The notes under the pieces are model-generated. The model was not told the DNA's origin and searched no databases. It saw nothing but the letters and a program-made list of their open reading frames with translations. Below are positions 32,420 through 43,893 of a stretch of 64,000 nucleotides of DNA, in pieces. The translations under genes were made by a program, and so were the position numbers. Source of the DNA: Hygrocybe punicea. Lineage: Eukaryota; Basidiomycota; Agaricomycetes; Agaricales; Hygrophoraceae. Where the stretch lies: positions 124,001-188,000 of the forward strand of contig OY744463.1 of the NCBI GenBank assembly GCA_963556145.1, given 5' to 3'. Position 1 is the stretch's first letter. Every line of letters begins with the position of its first letter.

Positions 32420-33211
32420 GGGAGAGGTGACCACATTTGAACAGAGATGCACGAATAGTTGGGCGATGTCGTTACAGACAAGGTTCGTCTGTGTTCTTTC
32501 CTGTTGGATCAGTTGATTCACCGTATGTATGTCTGTGTGTGTATGCAGAGACTTGAAACCTTTACATATACCACTGACTCCAAGACATCCAAATGTTGCC
32601 AAACTTGTACCCATATCCTTATTAAACCAAAAAGGCACAATCCGTCCATCACAAAATCAAACTTGTCGCTGCCAATTACCTACCCACAATTACTGTCACT
32701 CTTCCCGCACACCCACGCAATGCCAATGAATTCTGACACAACCAAACGGCAGTTGGGCGAAGTCCACATCTGGTGCTGCTGTTGATGATGACAGTGGCAT
32801 GAGTAATTCGGTTGGCATGCTTGCTGGGAAGACATATCCCTTCCATCTGGCGATGATGAACCCCTTTATGACCCTATCCAAGTCAGATTGTCTGTCCAGC
32901 GTATTCACGTTGTAGTAGTGGTGCCTGGCATGTCATGTGACTTCACCTTAGTCAGTAGGCAGTTCCCGATGTAGTAGGAGGTTCATCAGTCCACTATCCC
33001 ATCCACCTTGACCTTTCCGAGTGATTCCATCCCCGATTCTGTGAGGTCCCCTGGACCCACTCCAACCTCGCTGCACCTCTGGCTGACGGGAGTCCTTCTG
33101 AGAAGGCATGACGGCCACCGTTCGCCCTGTCCCTTCCGACGTCACAATTCTCTATTGCTGCGTTTGCGGTGTTATGTGAATGTTTGTTTCACCAAGAATT
33201 ACCGGAGTTGA
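32420..33211 (+). pseudogene. Unknown reading frame interrupted by a solo small LTR
   Basis: A plus frame reads GMSNSVGMLAGKTYPFHLAM and MTLSKSDCLSSVFT up to the LTR at 32911. Removing the LTR with one 4-bp duplication continues it as SLHLWLTGVLLRRHDGHR and on to a TGA at about 33211. Frame continuity across the insertion supports former coding sequence. Family not recognised. Confidence 0.35.
32911..33064 (+). mobile_element. Solo LTR of the small LTR family
   Basis: 154 bp, TGTAGTAGTGGTGCCTGGC at the start and CCCACTCCA at the end, matching the LTRs at 59971 and 43951 in order (CACGTGAC-like box, TTAGTCAGTAG, TTCCCGATGT, ATCCCATCCACC). Flanking 4-mers ACGT and ACCT are compatible with a target duplication carrying one change. 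No internal region or partner LTR follows, so it arose by LTR-LTR recombination. Confidence 0.78.
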
Positions 33212-34597
33212 CTTTGTTCAGGTACCTTCTTGTTGTTCGTGGGTTTTTAATATCTAAATAACCTATCAGGAAGGGGTTTGTGGGTATATGTACTATATGA
33301 ATCAATAGAATGTAATAGTGAGGTCTCTTCAATTAAGAATTGAGACTTTGAGTAGGTATGAATAGCAATTGGGTGTGCGATGTACTGAAAACAAGAATAT
33401 TCACTACTGGAATATAAAAATATGAACTAATGAATACTGATAACAATATTCACCAGTTGAATATGGATGGTTTTGGCTACAGGGCCTATTCAATCAAGAG
33501 TATCTCTGGGTATTATAATATCTGACTTAAATCCTAAGCTTCAAACGCACATTGGCTACTAGTTCAGGGATATCTTTAATACCTTTTGAATACTCTGTTT
33601 TGTTTAGGATTGAAACCTTAACCTTAGAAGTGTATCTATTTAGGATGAAACCTTAACCTTAGAAATGTATCTAGCTGACTAATGCTGACTAATGAATTGA
33701 TTGAACTGAGTGAACTGGGTGAATTCTCCTTGATGACAAGGGGAACTCAGAGAATGATAGAATAAGAGTGAACTAGACTGGATTGCAAGCACTAGCTACT
33801 ACAATGAGTAACTACTAGTACTAAGAGAATGGGGGATCACACTGTGTGAACCCAACTGAGAGTGACTACTGAGTGGTGAGGGGGAAATCCTACTGACTAC
33901 TGGAATTTGGGGGCCCTATTTATACTGTTGGAGAACAATGGGGGACTGAGAACAATGGGAAAGTGAGAACAATAGGACTGAGTCATGAGAACAATGGATG
34001 GCATCAAAGAGGCTGTGAACAATGGGCTCTATCTCCACTTGGACTGTTTAGAACAATAGACTGCTCAGAACAATAGACCATTGTCTTTATGTAAGCAGAA
34101 TATCACAATCACTCTCTGATGCATCCTATCTTATCATTATCTTATCATCCTCTTGTTCACATCTTATCTAATCATTTCCCATTATCTAGCTGAGCCGCTT
34201 TTGATCAATACAAGTAAACAAGATTTGTAATCAATCCATTACTGCTAATATAGGTAACAATGCTAGTTGGGCTTGTCTCCTTGCACGCGCAATACAGAGA
34301 AATATATAGTAAATACTAATGAGTGGGGGATGTGCCTCTGTGCACCATACATAAACGGCTAGGTCTGGGCATTACTAGTGAAGCCATAATAAATGATATA
34401 AAGGTAAGCATATATGCTATTTGTGTCTGTTCACTAGCATGCGTAATGTGGAAAGGCATAGAATGGGTACTAATGAGTGTAGGTGTGCATCCATAGTGTT
34501 GCACTTAAATATCTAAGTCCGTGGTCTGATGGTAAACCCATGACATTACACCCAAAAACACTTGGGGTCATGACAGCGGAGGTGTGGGAGTACAAGG
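33212..34597. other. AT-rich non-coding stretch, possible old LTR
   Basis: No supportable ORF. Contains local duplications (GAAACCTTAACCTTAGAA(A/G)TGTATCTA near 33616 and 33644, and GAACAATGG-type repeats 33930-34080). Edges TGTTCGTGGG near 33232 and GACATTACA near 34547 give a TG...CA frame of about 1.3 kb, but no second copy or target duplication was found. Confidence 0.3.
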
Positions 34598-35084
34598 ATG
34601 ATGAAGACATGTTTGGAGCGGACGTCGAAGAGTTCGGAGATGTTGGTGGGCATGGAGGTTAGGGAGAAGGAGGTCCAAGGGAAGACGAAGATGGTGGGTG
34701 TGCTGGAGAAGAGGGCTAATGTGATGGTGGTTGGTGGGGAGGTCGTTATTGGGAAAGAAGCACGCAGAAACGTCAAGGTGTGTTTAGAAGATTTTCGCAG
34801 TTCTGCCAACTTTGATGCAAAATTACAGTTCAATATACTTGTATCCTATACGTATCAATCGGGGCGAGGTCATCTGTCAGAAGGGAATGAGGGTACCACT
34901 CCTTCGCGAACTGCTACAACAAAGCCACCTGAGGTCAAAACATTTGCTTTCTATACCGTAGTTGGGATCCATAATTGCAAGGACAAACTAGTTATACATT
35001 TGGTGAGAAATAGTTATCGTACTTGGGTGATATAAATAATCAGAACAAGCCCATATTCAAGATATATAAATTGCGAGTGCATTG
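34598..35084. other. No supportable gene
   Basis: A 145-codon plus-strand frame (34598-35035) has no recognisable motif and a fairly biased Lys/Val/Glu composition. The opposite strand is also partly open. I regard neither as established. Confidence 0.3.
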
Positions 35085-36372
35085 TCATCATACCTTACTC
35101 TCAACCCAGGCTTTGAGGGCCTTGTTCAGCTTCTCGGGTTCCTCTAGCTGAAGCCAATGACCGGTGTCAAAATCAACTACAGTCAAGTCCTTCGTCAGAA
35201 TTTCAAAGCTCTTTTTACCAGCTTCAGAAAGGCTTGAGTGGTCCCTGAGAGCAGCACCAAAGAATGCAGGCTTGGTAATTATGTAGTTCTCCTTGGGAAT
35301 ATCTGCCCATGCTATTAGAAAGGCAGGAGCAATGAAATAGGGAGGGTGACTTGCCGATATTATCCTGATGGTTAAGGTTCGTGGTAAAGGCCCTGTACCA
35401 CTTCAGGGGTGCCATCAAGCCGCCTTTCAGGATCATTTCACGTACAGTATTGTATTCCTACACCATATTGGACGTGAGAATAACAAAACGAGGGACAATT
35501 TTCACCTCTTGTGTAATGTACTTGGCTCTCTCGGTCATTTTACCCTCTCATATCCAATCTTCCCATTGGCCAGGGATGTTCACTAGAGTGCGCCAAATGT
35601 CAGGGTCAGCTGCATAGAGGACACTAAGGGAGGGATCAATCTAGAGAGGCCAGTGATGAAAATGTGAGTATTCTCAGAGGGACCAAGTACAGATTGCGAT
35701 GACGCACGTTGTTCTTGATGAGAGACACTGCATCATCCCAGATCAGAAGAGTCCAGTATCCGTAGAGCTCTGTTCCGAAGCGGGCCTTCATCTTTGCCAT
35801 GACTTGATCGAGGTCAAAATCCGGCGGAGAAGGGCTTATGAATCCGCGTGCAAGCCAAGGAAATAATCAGAGTGCAGAAGCGAGAGACGGGACAAGGGTG
35901 CACAACCCCTTGGTGAGTGCAGCTGTTAATACAGTGATATCATGGATGCCAACAGCAGAAGTGATACTAACCAATCGTGTCTGACTGCAAAAACCGCATC
36001 GACGTGTTCTGCGTCCAAGATATCGATGAGATTGGCGGACATGCCATTGAGGGAGTAATACTTGAGCTCGGTGGGCTTGTCTGTTCCGCCGTAGCCCAAC
36101 ATGTCGGGCACGATTAAACCGAAGCCCTCTGCAGAGAAATTCTCGATCTGGTGACACCAATCATAGGATGTGGATGGAAACCCATGGATGAAAAGGGTAG
36201 GTTTTCCAGCATCAGGGGGAACGGAGACGTAGTGGTAACTGAGGCCTCTCTTTGTCTCGATATCTTTGTATGCAGGAGGGCAACTTTGCCATATGAAGGG
36301 TTTTCCCGATGAGGAAAACCCTTGGTATGACCAAATTTTCGCCACCCTTGGTATGTTTTTCAACAATCTCAT
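35085..36372 (-). pseudogene. Soluble epoxide hydrolase (alpha/beta-hydrolase fold), decayed
   Basis: The first exon reads LFIHGFPSTSYDWCHQI (oxyanion HGFP motif), FGLIVPDMLGYGGTDKP and VDAVFAVRHDW. The nucleophile Asp is in HDW, with the usual preceding Gly changed to Arg. An intron follows (GTTAGTATC...TAACAG), then VMAKMKARFGTELYGYWT, AADPDIWRTLVNIPGQWEDWI, a TGA, MILKGGLMAPLKWYRAF, AFFGAALRDHSSLSEAGKK and finally DFDTGHWLQLEEPEKLNKAL with the catalytic His. Relatives are about 330 aa cytosolic enzymes that hydrolyse epoxides to diols. Several stops and lost sequence after the nucleophile exon make it non-functional. The N-terminus beyond YKDIETKRGLSY is not conserved. Confidence 0.8.
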
Positions 36373-36465
36373 CGATGTCCCAACAGAGACGTAATGTTAC
36401 ACTGCAGGACTATCATGGGACTGTACTCACAGGTAAGACTTTGACAACATTCCAATCCTCACACC

Positions 36466-37490
36466 TAGCTGACAGGTTACAGCAGGCTCCTACCAAGCCG
36501 CAGTGAGAGGGTGAAGGCTTCATCCAAATTCACAGTCAGCTCTGAGTTTCATTGTCAGACAGCGTGTCATTCACATCTCCGACTGTAATTTATTTCAAAC
36601 TCCGTTCTCTTAATCCCCTTGACCCTCTCACTGTGACACCGGCGGCTTGCATATAACACGAGTAAACAAAGTGCGCCACACTTTCTGATAACCCCTAAGA
36701 TAGCATTTGCAATATATATATTTCCATTTCCACCGTAACAAATGTCAGTGCGTCACCCAGACTCTTCTGCAGTGCACAATACCCTCCGTAAACAGACCCA
36801 AAAAATATTTGGCCAGGATCCTTGCCTCTGGCAGCTGTGTACGTGCCAATTCTCACAATGATCTTGTGTGAGACTTGATGATGACGTCGTGTGCCCATTT
36901 CAGAGTGACTTCTTGGGCTGCTGGTTTGCGGTAGAGTGCATCCAAGATATCTACAGTCTTATTGACAATCTCAAGTACAAGGCTGTGATTTTCAATACTA
37001 GAATCTAGGAGCAAGCAAATAAAAACCTCAGAAACTGTTGTATTAGAGTCTGTTATGAACTCAAGAATAGCATGATATGTTTGTCGATCATTGCAATTTT
37101 AAGTCAAAGTGAGGTACGAGTGTGACATAAGAAATGGTTTTTGAGCGAGTGACAGGTGTGACATGGAGTCAACACTCCGTGTCCTGCTGTCATCGTCGTT
37201 GTGGCTCGTTTTCTTCATAATGTTGGAATGAAAAGCTGAGGAGTTAAGTCTATTTCTGGCAGGTTAGGTACAGCATCTCTAAATTGAGTAGTGGATAAGC
37301 CTGTGGCTGTTGTTTACTCATGTTATATGCAAGCCGCCGGGTTGAGGGGATTAAGAGTACGGACTTCAAAACTATTTTGATTCGGAGATTTAAACTACGC
37401 CCATCTGACAATGAAACTTGGAATTGACCGTGAATTCATGAACCTCTCAACGTGGCTTGGTAGGAGCCTGAGGTTACAGGCGATCTCTTG
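36466..37490. mobile_element. Putative non-autonomous DNA element with ~200-bp inverted repeats
   Basis: The segment 36470-36680 is matched in inverse orientation by 37305-37490. Shared blocks are GGCTCCTACCAAGCC, GTTTCATTGTCAGA, TCTTAATCCCCT and GGCGGCTTGCATATAACA. The arms differ by many substitutions and small gaps, so it is old. No target duplication could be fixed and no protein is encoded. It sits directly upstream of the epoxide hydrolase relic. Confidence 0.65.
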
Positions 37491-38684
37491 AGTCTTGGAG
37501 CATGTTTTCGACGTGGCTAAATTCTCTGATTCGGACAGAAGATCATCGGTGGGCGATTTTCGACTTGAACGACGTTAGTGTAGACCGCAACAGCCGCGAT
37601 AATAGTGCCTCCAGGAGACTACATTCTGCTTCAGCAAGGCAAGCATTCTTTACTTCAGCGTAATCATCCCGTTCACTTTGCTTTTAAGACGGGCGGCCCC
37701 TGCTGGTTGCTCTGACCGAAGAAACTGCCAACCCACACATTCGAACACACCAGCTCGGGTCATCAGTCCCCTTCCCCCAACTTACAAGCGTATTTTCTAA
37801 TGCTTAAATCCAGCTGGACCACTACCGCAACCGCGCGCGAAACAGAGATGGGAAGTGTTTGATCATAGGTAGCCGATTCGCTATATGGAGCCGGCTCAAG
37901 GCGGCCCATATATTCCCTCGTGCCCATATTTTCGAGGTAAGCTTAACTCAATTGTGCGGTTGTTCAACTAAAACTGTTCGCATATTTACATCACCAGATG
38001 GGCTCGTGGTCCTGAGGCTACCTTCCCTTTTTCGGCCTCGTGATTAGAATTGACCATGTTCGGAGTGACTGAGGGATTAAAACAGATTGCTCACTACCCT
38101 AGATTTAATGCTATGCCCTGAAAGTGAGAGCAGCATTGTCATTCGAGGCCGGCCGACACACACTCTGGATTGACCCTAAGCCTGCCGGCAAGGTCACAGG
38201 GATTCAAGCTATTCAAGGCACCCAGCACCAGTTCGCTTCACCCCGGCTGCAACTTCACCTCCTCTGCCGGTCCTCGCTTGAAACGCCGAGTCGTATAGTC
38301 CTGTGCGCAACCTCACCCACACTAAAATTTATCGTATTCAAATACTCCTCCTAGCCTCTCCCCACTCGGCTCTGATGCAAGTTGCAAGTGAGTTGTGGTC
38401 ATAACCAACTTCGGCACTGCAAGTGATACAAATGTTAATCCATTGCAATCGGGGAGTTAACAAGCCGTCATCTGGGCTTTTACGGTGTAAATTCAAACTA
38501 CAATGTGGAATCGGAATGAAAGTGGTCCAATAAACTGTTTGGAAATACTTCAGGATGCAGTGCTACGAAAGCTTGAACAAGCAAAATTAGCCGAGTGACG
38601 ACGTACAACAACCTCGGGAGAATGGACACGAACATCATGGCGTGAAAATAGGAAGGCTGGTAGGACCAACTGCAAGTCCCAACA
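37491..38684. other. No supportable gene
   Basis: Mixed-composition sequence with one intron-like segment (GTAAGCTTAAC...CATCACCAG, about 37937-37998). ORFs are short. It forms the 3' flank of the 38685 gene and may hold its terminator. Confidence 0.4.
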
Positions 38685-39092
38685 TCATCTTGTCATCCGA
38701 TACCATCTTGGTTGCTCATCCGTCAACAACACCTCCTGAAACAGCTTGATTAGTTCCGGGTCCTGGGCTTTTTTCATCTCCTCGGGTGATACGTTGGTGC
38801 CCACAATAACACAAATCGCCGATAGACCCCTCCCGAGAGAAACTAGGGACCTCCTGCGTGCACCGGCAGGCAATCTGCGAAAAATTTCGCTGGTTGCGTC
38901 ATCCATTCTGTTCAGGCGAGGCTTCTGGAGGCTTAATTGGTGTTTATCAGCCCAGGCGACGAAGTCTTCGTAGCGCATGGCAAAGCCACAGACTCGTTTT
39001 GGTCTCCGAGCCTTTAAATCGTAAAGCGGGGGTGCTGACGGAGGCTGGTACACGGAACTCCTGTAAGTATGGTAAGTGACGCCCTGCACCAT
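38685..39092 (-). CDS. Small orphan protein, partner of the adjacent PD-(D/E)XK-like gene
   Basis: 135 codons from the ATG at 39090-39092, whose context (GTCATGG) is good. An upstream extension to 39152 would start at TTG and is not used. The product is basic, begins MVQGVTYHTYRSSVYQPP, and has a conserved-looking core MRYEDFVAWADKH, then GLSAICVIVGTNVSPEE and DPELIKLFQEVL near the C-terminus. It is uninterrupted. I associate this ~140-aa family with genes divergent from the larger family next door in other agaricomycetes, from memory. No domain name; function unknown. The two start codons are 115 bp apart, so they probably share a promoter. Confidence 0.7.
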   Translation of the reverse strand: MVQGVTYHTYRSSVYQPPSAPPLYDLKARRPKRVCGFAMRYEDFVAWADKHQLSLQKPRLNRMDDATSEIFRRLPAGARRRSLVSLGRGLSAICVIVGTNVSPEEMKKAQDPELIKLFQEVLLTDEQPRWYRMTR

Positions 39093-39207
39093 GACTCGTC
39101 GGAAATACTTACATCTCCCAACGTTAACTTGTAAGTGATTGAAGGAAACCAATCAGTTGACCAAACGATTCGAACCAAAATTTGCGATCACGTGATTAAA
39201 TCTTTCA
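39093..39207. promoter_or_regulatory. Divergent promoter region with E-box-like CACGTG
   Basis: 115 bp between two divergent start codons. A palindromic CACGTG (39189-39194, within TCACGTGA) lies 14 bp before the plus-strand ATG, so it may sit in its 5' leader. The compact arrangement implies co-regulation; direct evidence is only spacing and this palindrome. Confidence 0.45.
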
Positions 39208-40146
39208 ATGGACGACTCCCATCGCGACTTTATTGTTCCAGGCATCCGCGACAATCCAGTGGCATTGCGCAAATGGATGTTGGCACTATCGTTTGCCTAC
39301 AGCCGTCGTTGGAACTCACGCCGCGTCGAATATTATTTCTATGCCATTTGGAACCTGGTGTTCAGTCACCTAACCTATGATCAGGCAGCACTTCTCGTCG
39401 TGCCACAATTCCTCCTCTGGTTCGTCGACACTCCGACAAACGCTCCCGATATATCATTTCGCACCGTCGCTGAACCTGACGCCAACGATTTGATACCTGA
39501 CTTTGCGGTGGTCCATACACTGTCCCGTGCGATTCCTTCCCACACCCACGTCAGCCACCTCAAAGATTGGCATCAAATCCGGGTGGAACATGTTGGAATC
39601 CCTATTCTTGTTGAAATAAAACGACCTCCCTCTCGTTGGCTCAAACCAGCGGATTTTACGTCAGAATTGGCGCACAGGATGGGTGAAGCAAGAAACAGTC
39701 TCCTTCGTCAAGCAACCTATCTCTTTTCGAATGAAAGCTATTCCAAGCAGGAGGCCGTCGTTCTCGTTGGGTGCAGTGGTGAATGGTGGAGATGGAGATT
39801 CATTACAAGAGCTGAGGTCTTAAGGGGTTCAAACGGATGTGTAGAGACTTTTTTTGGGGACGATGAGGATGGAGCGGGGGAGGATGAAGAAGAAACGCTC
39901 GATTTCGCATCGAGAGCTTTAGTGGAAGATTATGATTCAGATGATTTGAACATCACGGGCAGGCAGGCGCAAATCGATACTGGAGATGACCAAGTCAGCG
40001 AAGTCGATAACGCAGAGGACGCTTGGCCATCCGAAGTTTGGTCTCTGAATATTCGGCTTGGGACGCCAGCTTCAAACCAAAGGTTGTATTTGCTTCACAC
40101 GCATCTCCATGATGTTGTTGCAGATAACACGCGCAAGCATGGCTGA
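39208..40146 (+). CDS. Orphan protein with PD-(D/E)XK nuclease-like signature
   Basis: 312 codons, uninterrupted. The N-terminal helical region has RRWNSRRVEYYFYAIWN. The middle holds LIPDFAVVHTL (Pro97-Asp98) and, 38 residues later, PILVEIKRPPSR (Glu136-Ile-Lys138). The order PD...ExK with hydrophobic strands is that of the PD-(D/E)XK nuclease fold. Next, MGEARNSLLRQATYLF could be the helix after the core, and AVVLVGCSGEWWRWRF a later strand. The C-terminus is very acidic. It belongs, from memory, to a multi-copy agaricomycete orphan family. Nuclease activity is inference. It pairs divergently with the 38685 gene and both are intact amid decayed DNA, which suggests selection or recent arrival. 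Confidence 0.7.
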   Translation: MDDSHRDFIVPGIRDNPVALRKWMLALSFAYSRRWNSRRVEYYFYAIWNLVFSHLTYDQAALLVVPQFLLWFVDTPTNAPDISFRTVAEPDANDLIPDFAVVHTLSRAIPSHTHVSHLKDWHQIRVEHVGIPILVEIKRPPSRWLKPADFTSELAHRMGEARNSLLRQATYLFSNESYSKQEAVVLVGCSGEWWRWRFITRAEVLRGSNGCVETFFGDDEDGAGEDEEETLDFASRALVEDYDSDDLNITGRQAQIDTGDDQVSEVDNAEDAWPSEVWSLNIRLGTPASNQRLYLLHTHLHDVVADNTRKHG

Positions 40147-40576
40147 TGGGTTAACGGACCGTAGAGAACATACAAACTTGTAACACCCTCGAACTTCTTG
40201 TAAGGTATACTATCACATGCCCACCTTTAACAGAATTTCAGTATTTGATTTCTTACTGCAGCCTCAGGCCTTAGTTTTGTATATTTTTTGCATAGATCAT
40301 TGATATTATACATTTTCCATATGCCTGTAAATTTATTCCATGTAATTTGACTTAGTTGACGATGTAGTAGTTGGGTGCACTCAGAACATGTGAGGAGTGC
40401 ATGGACTTGTGTTGCGGCGTGACCTTCAAACTCTGTGAGCTGCCTATATAAGGGCAGTGGTCCTGATCTGGTCTACATCTGATGCCAGATCAGGCACCAT
40501 CACGACACGTCTCACTTGTCCCTAGATCCACCATCTCTCCATTTTTGGCCTTGTTCCCTCATTGTTTCCTTGCTTC
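40147..40576. promoter_or_regulatory. Intergenic region with TATA box for the gag-like gene
   Basis: CTATATAAGG at 40443-40452 lies about 125 bp before the ATG at 40577. It is followed by a short inverted repeat CTGATCTGG...CCAGATCAG (40463-40493), which could form a hairpin in the leader. The first 200 bp, behind the 40146 stop, are AT-rich 3' flank. Confidence 0.5.
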
Positions 40577-41152
40577 ATGTCGGTCCCCATAGCTGCCTCC
40601 GACTTTCTCCATTCTCCTCTCCCTTCTGCCACCCTCCCTACCACTCTTCCCTCCTCTCCTTCTGCCATAGATAGGCCCTCCTCTCCTGGTTTACCAGCAG
40701 ACGACCTTGATCTGGAAATGATTGACCAGATTCTGACAGATATACCTCCGTCCCCTTCCTGACAATGGGTGCTTGTCCTAGACCCAATCAAAGAAGATCC
40801 TCCCCTGGCAAAATGTTCGTGCAAGGCTCCCTCTAGGTCAACAACTCCTGTTACCAGGTCTGCTCACGCAGGAAAAGGAAAAGCTCCCCAATTGCCTTCT
40901 GCATCAGCTGGCCCTTCTCGTCTTGCAGTGTCATCCGTGCTGCCTCGATTTATCTCCTTTCCTGCCATTCCACATCCCTTGTCTCTTGATCCCATCATTC
41001 CTTCTCCTTCCACTTCAATTCTGACAGCCTCTTCCTCAGTTCCAACAGCCTTATCCTCTATTCCCTCATCCTCATCCCTCCCTCCTCCATTCCCCCTCCA
41101 GCCCCTCATTCCCCAATTGTGACTGCTCCCGTTTCGGCCCTCAATCTGCATC

Positions 41153-41470
41153 TAGTGTATTGCACGGGTACAGGTAAACCCACAGGTTTTTTTATGGGTA
41201 CAGGTACGGGTAGGGTACGGGTACGGATTCCTGGACCCGCCAGCTTGTGTTTAAGCCCTGGATCATCCAAAACGGTCAAGTATTGAGCTAGATATGCTCA
41301 AAATACCTTACTGGATTATTTTGAGCATATCTAGCTCAATAATTGACGGTTTTGGATGATCCGGGGCTTAAAATGATGGGTAAAACCCGCGGGTTTTGTA
41401 CTCACGGGTACAACGGGTGCGGGTACGGGTACAGCCAAAAATACCCGGGGGTTACCCGTGCAATACACTA
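41153..41470. mobile_element. 318-bp hAT-type MITE
   Basis: Ends TAGTGTATTGCACGGGTA and the inverse, flanked by the exact 8-bp duplication TCTGCATC (41145-41152 and 41471-41478). Subterminal CGGGTACGGGTA repeats and a central inverted repeat (GATCATCCAAAACGGTCAA... and its inverse, 41266-41368) make it strongly foldable. No coding capacity. Confidence 0.88.
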
Positions 41471-42698
41471 TCTGCATCCCTCTCCAACCATTCTGTCGAT
41501 CCCAGCCATTCCTCCATCTTCGGGACCTCCCAGGGTTTCTTCTCCAGCCATTCCACAAGCTCTGGCTTCTGCACCTCCTAGTCCTTCCAGACTCCCAGTT
41601 GTTTTCCACCCCTCAATAGGTCCATTTGGGCCTAGCCCACCCAGTAACGCCATGACCTCCCTGGCACCTTTAGGCTCTATCCACCCCGACATAGCGTCTG
41701 CCTTTTCCCTGGCCCTCTTGATGGTGATCGACTCAATGAAGAATGGCGTCGTACCTGACATGGCTTCCCTGCTTCAGGTCCTCCAGACCCCTTCGTGCGC
41801 TCCTGCTGCTATCCTGAACCCTGCTATCACTCCTGGTGCAATTTTGGTCCCCCGCGTGTGCCCAAGAAGCCCTAACATTGGTATCAATACTTCAGGTGAG
41901 CACGCCATCCCTCTCGCTCATCTCTCTTTGTGCATATATGCACTGTAAGGCTTTCCCCAGCCCTGCTCACCTGTTTTTTGAGTCTTTGCCTTGCTGTATT
42001 TCCAGCCCTTGCTCACTTGCTCTGAGCCTCTTCTGAGCCTTTGCTCACTCTCTTTGCTGTTATTCAGCACACCCAGGCGAATTTATATTGCCTGGTGTGT
42101 CTCCGGGTTTTCATACCCTCACCTCCATGAACGCACAGCTGGACCTGAACAATATTCTCTTTCCTCCCAGTATTATCAAAATTCTGGAACAAGGATGGCA
42201 TAAGCATATTCCTTTACACTTGCAGCAGCAACTTGCTCTCAAATTCACACTGCCATATGACTCTTTATTGCCCTTCCGCTAGTGAGACTCTCACGGTTGT
42301 GGAAGGTCACCTTCAAATCCAGCATTCTGCTTTGGATGCAGCAGGGGAGTTGGAGATTTCTGTGCCTGATTTCTGGGAGGCTTGGCCTTGCCTTTGTGAC
42401 TTGATAGAGCAATACCTCAACTCTCCACAGAAACGCGAGATTGCAGACGCATTTCACTCTCACTTTCAATTTATAACTAGTTGTCATGACTTCGTGAACC
42501 TCTTCCTCCTGTACATTCTGTACGACTCTCATATTCAGCAGGCTTTCGTTCAACGATCCAACTCCTTTTCACCTGCCACATTCCACTCTCATCTGTGGCT
42601 TCAGATTGTCGATAACGATCATTTGCACCAACTTGCAGTCATGCGAGGTATGATGGACAGTATCCGCACTGCCCCCTTTCATTCCCAACTGCCCAGCA

Positions 42699-43893
42699 TA
42701 GTGTTGGGGAAGTTCAGTTTGGTCTGGTTTGGGCCCTTTTTGGCCAAACCGGAAACCGAATGGTTTGGTTCCTGCCAAAAAATCCCAAACTGAAACCAAA
42801 ACTGACGTAAACGGTTTACGTCGGTTTGGTTTCGGTCCAAACGCGGTCTGAACCGCGAACTGCATGGGCTGGGGGCCCTTACTCCCATCTGACCTCACAA
42901 GAGTGCCGCACATGTCAATCGACGTGGCCGGCCTCATTATGAGGTGGGATTGGGGATTGGGTGGGCCACACAGCCCTGTCCTAGCGAAACACCCGCGTCG
43001 AACACGTGTGTTCCACCTCGGCTGTTATTGTTTGGGTGTGGTGGTGGTGGTGGTAGTGCCCCAATGCGTCAGACATGTTGTGCACGCGATGATGGGCGTG
43101 TTCGACTTGTGTTGGACCTTCAGCAGACACATGGTGGTGGTGGCATATGAGCCTCTGCGCCTGGGTGTCCCGACACGTCATGCGTTGTACACGCGATGAC
43201 GGCTGGGTTGACCCCGCGTTGGCCTTCCTCAGTGGTGGTGGTGGTGTTGGTGTTGCATGGTGGTGTTGCATGGTGGTGTTGCGTGGTGGTGGTGGTACGG
43301 TGCTGCGTTCTGTGAAAAAATGAATAAAGGTACATACCATGAAGGAGTGGGGTGGATGCACCACCCCTGCTGCTCTTCCACCTTGTTGACTCCACCCCAT
43401 TCACGTACATTTGGCGTGCATTTTGAATGCGTTTGGCATGGCGCTGGGTGGGCCGTGGGCGTTGCTGTTGGCTTGTCCGGCGTGGCATTGACGGTGGTTG
43501 TAACCATCGCCATTGTCATTGCCGTTGTGTCATGGTAGTGGTGGTGGTGGTGGTGGCCATGGTGGTTGAATAAAATAAAATAAAATAAAATAAGAACATA
43601 CATGGGCGGCAGTACTCCCTGCCACCCATTTTGTTGACCTCGGGTGCTCTAATGTCTTCGTTTCGCATACGTTGGGGGCGTTGTTGGTTGAAGGGACTTT
43701 GGGTGACTTTGCGACCATCGGTTTGCGGTTCAAACTCAGTTTGAAACCATTTTGGCCCACGGCCAAATCTCCCAAACCGAGACCCAATGGTTCGGTCTCC
43801 GCTAGAAATTCCCAAACCGGAACCAAAACCGATGGTTTCGGTTCGGTCTAAACCAAGTTTGGGTCGGTCTGAGACCGAACTTCCCCAACACTA
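42699..43893. mobile_element. hAT-type non-autonomous element, second subfamily
   Basis: 1,195 bp with ends TAGTGTTGGGGAAGTTC in inverse orientation. Flanking octamers GCCCAGCA (42691-42698) and GCCTGGCA (43894-43901) match at 6 of 8, differing by two transitions, so an aged target duplication. Inside are GGTTT/AAACC-rich subterminal blocks, the hairpin at 42893, GTGGTGGTG repeats (43030-43310, 43530-43560) and (AAAAT)n. Two sites resemble splice donors after low-complexity exons on the minus strand (GTATGTACC near 43337, GTATGTTCT near 43601). No transposase. Confidence 0.82.
42893..42944. repeat. Composite hairpin module, copy 4 (diverged)
   Basis: Outer arms CCTCA.../...TGAGG and centre ACATGTCAATCGACGT keep the layout and 52-bp length of the other copies. 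It begins 194 bp from the element end. Confidence 0.65.

Noticed and set aside
33232..34547. Solo copia-type LTR
   Set aside because: TG...CA edges can be chosen, but there is no target duplication, partner copy or primer site, so it stays unassigned.
38685..39152. Longer start at 39152 for the small orphan gene
   Set aside because: The codon is TTG; the ATG at 39092 has a good context and starts the conserved part.
42699..43893. hAT transposase expected in the hAT-type elements
   Set aside because: I looked in all copies for the hAT dimerisation and catalytic motifs and found only low-complexity sequence; all are non-autonomous.
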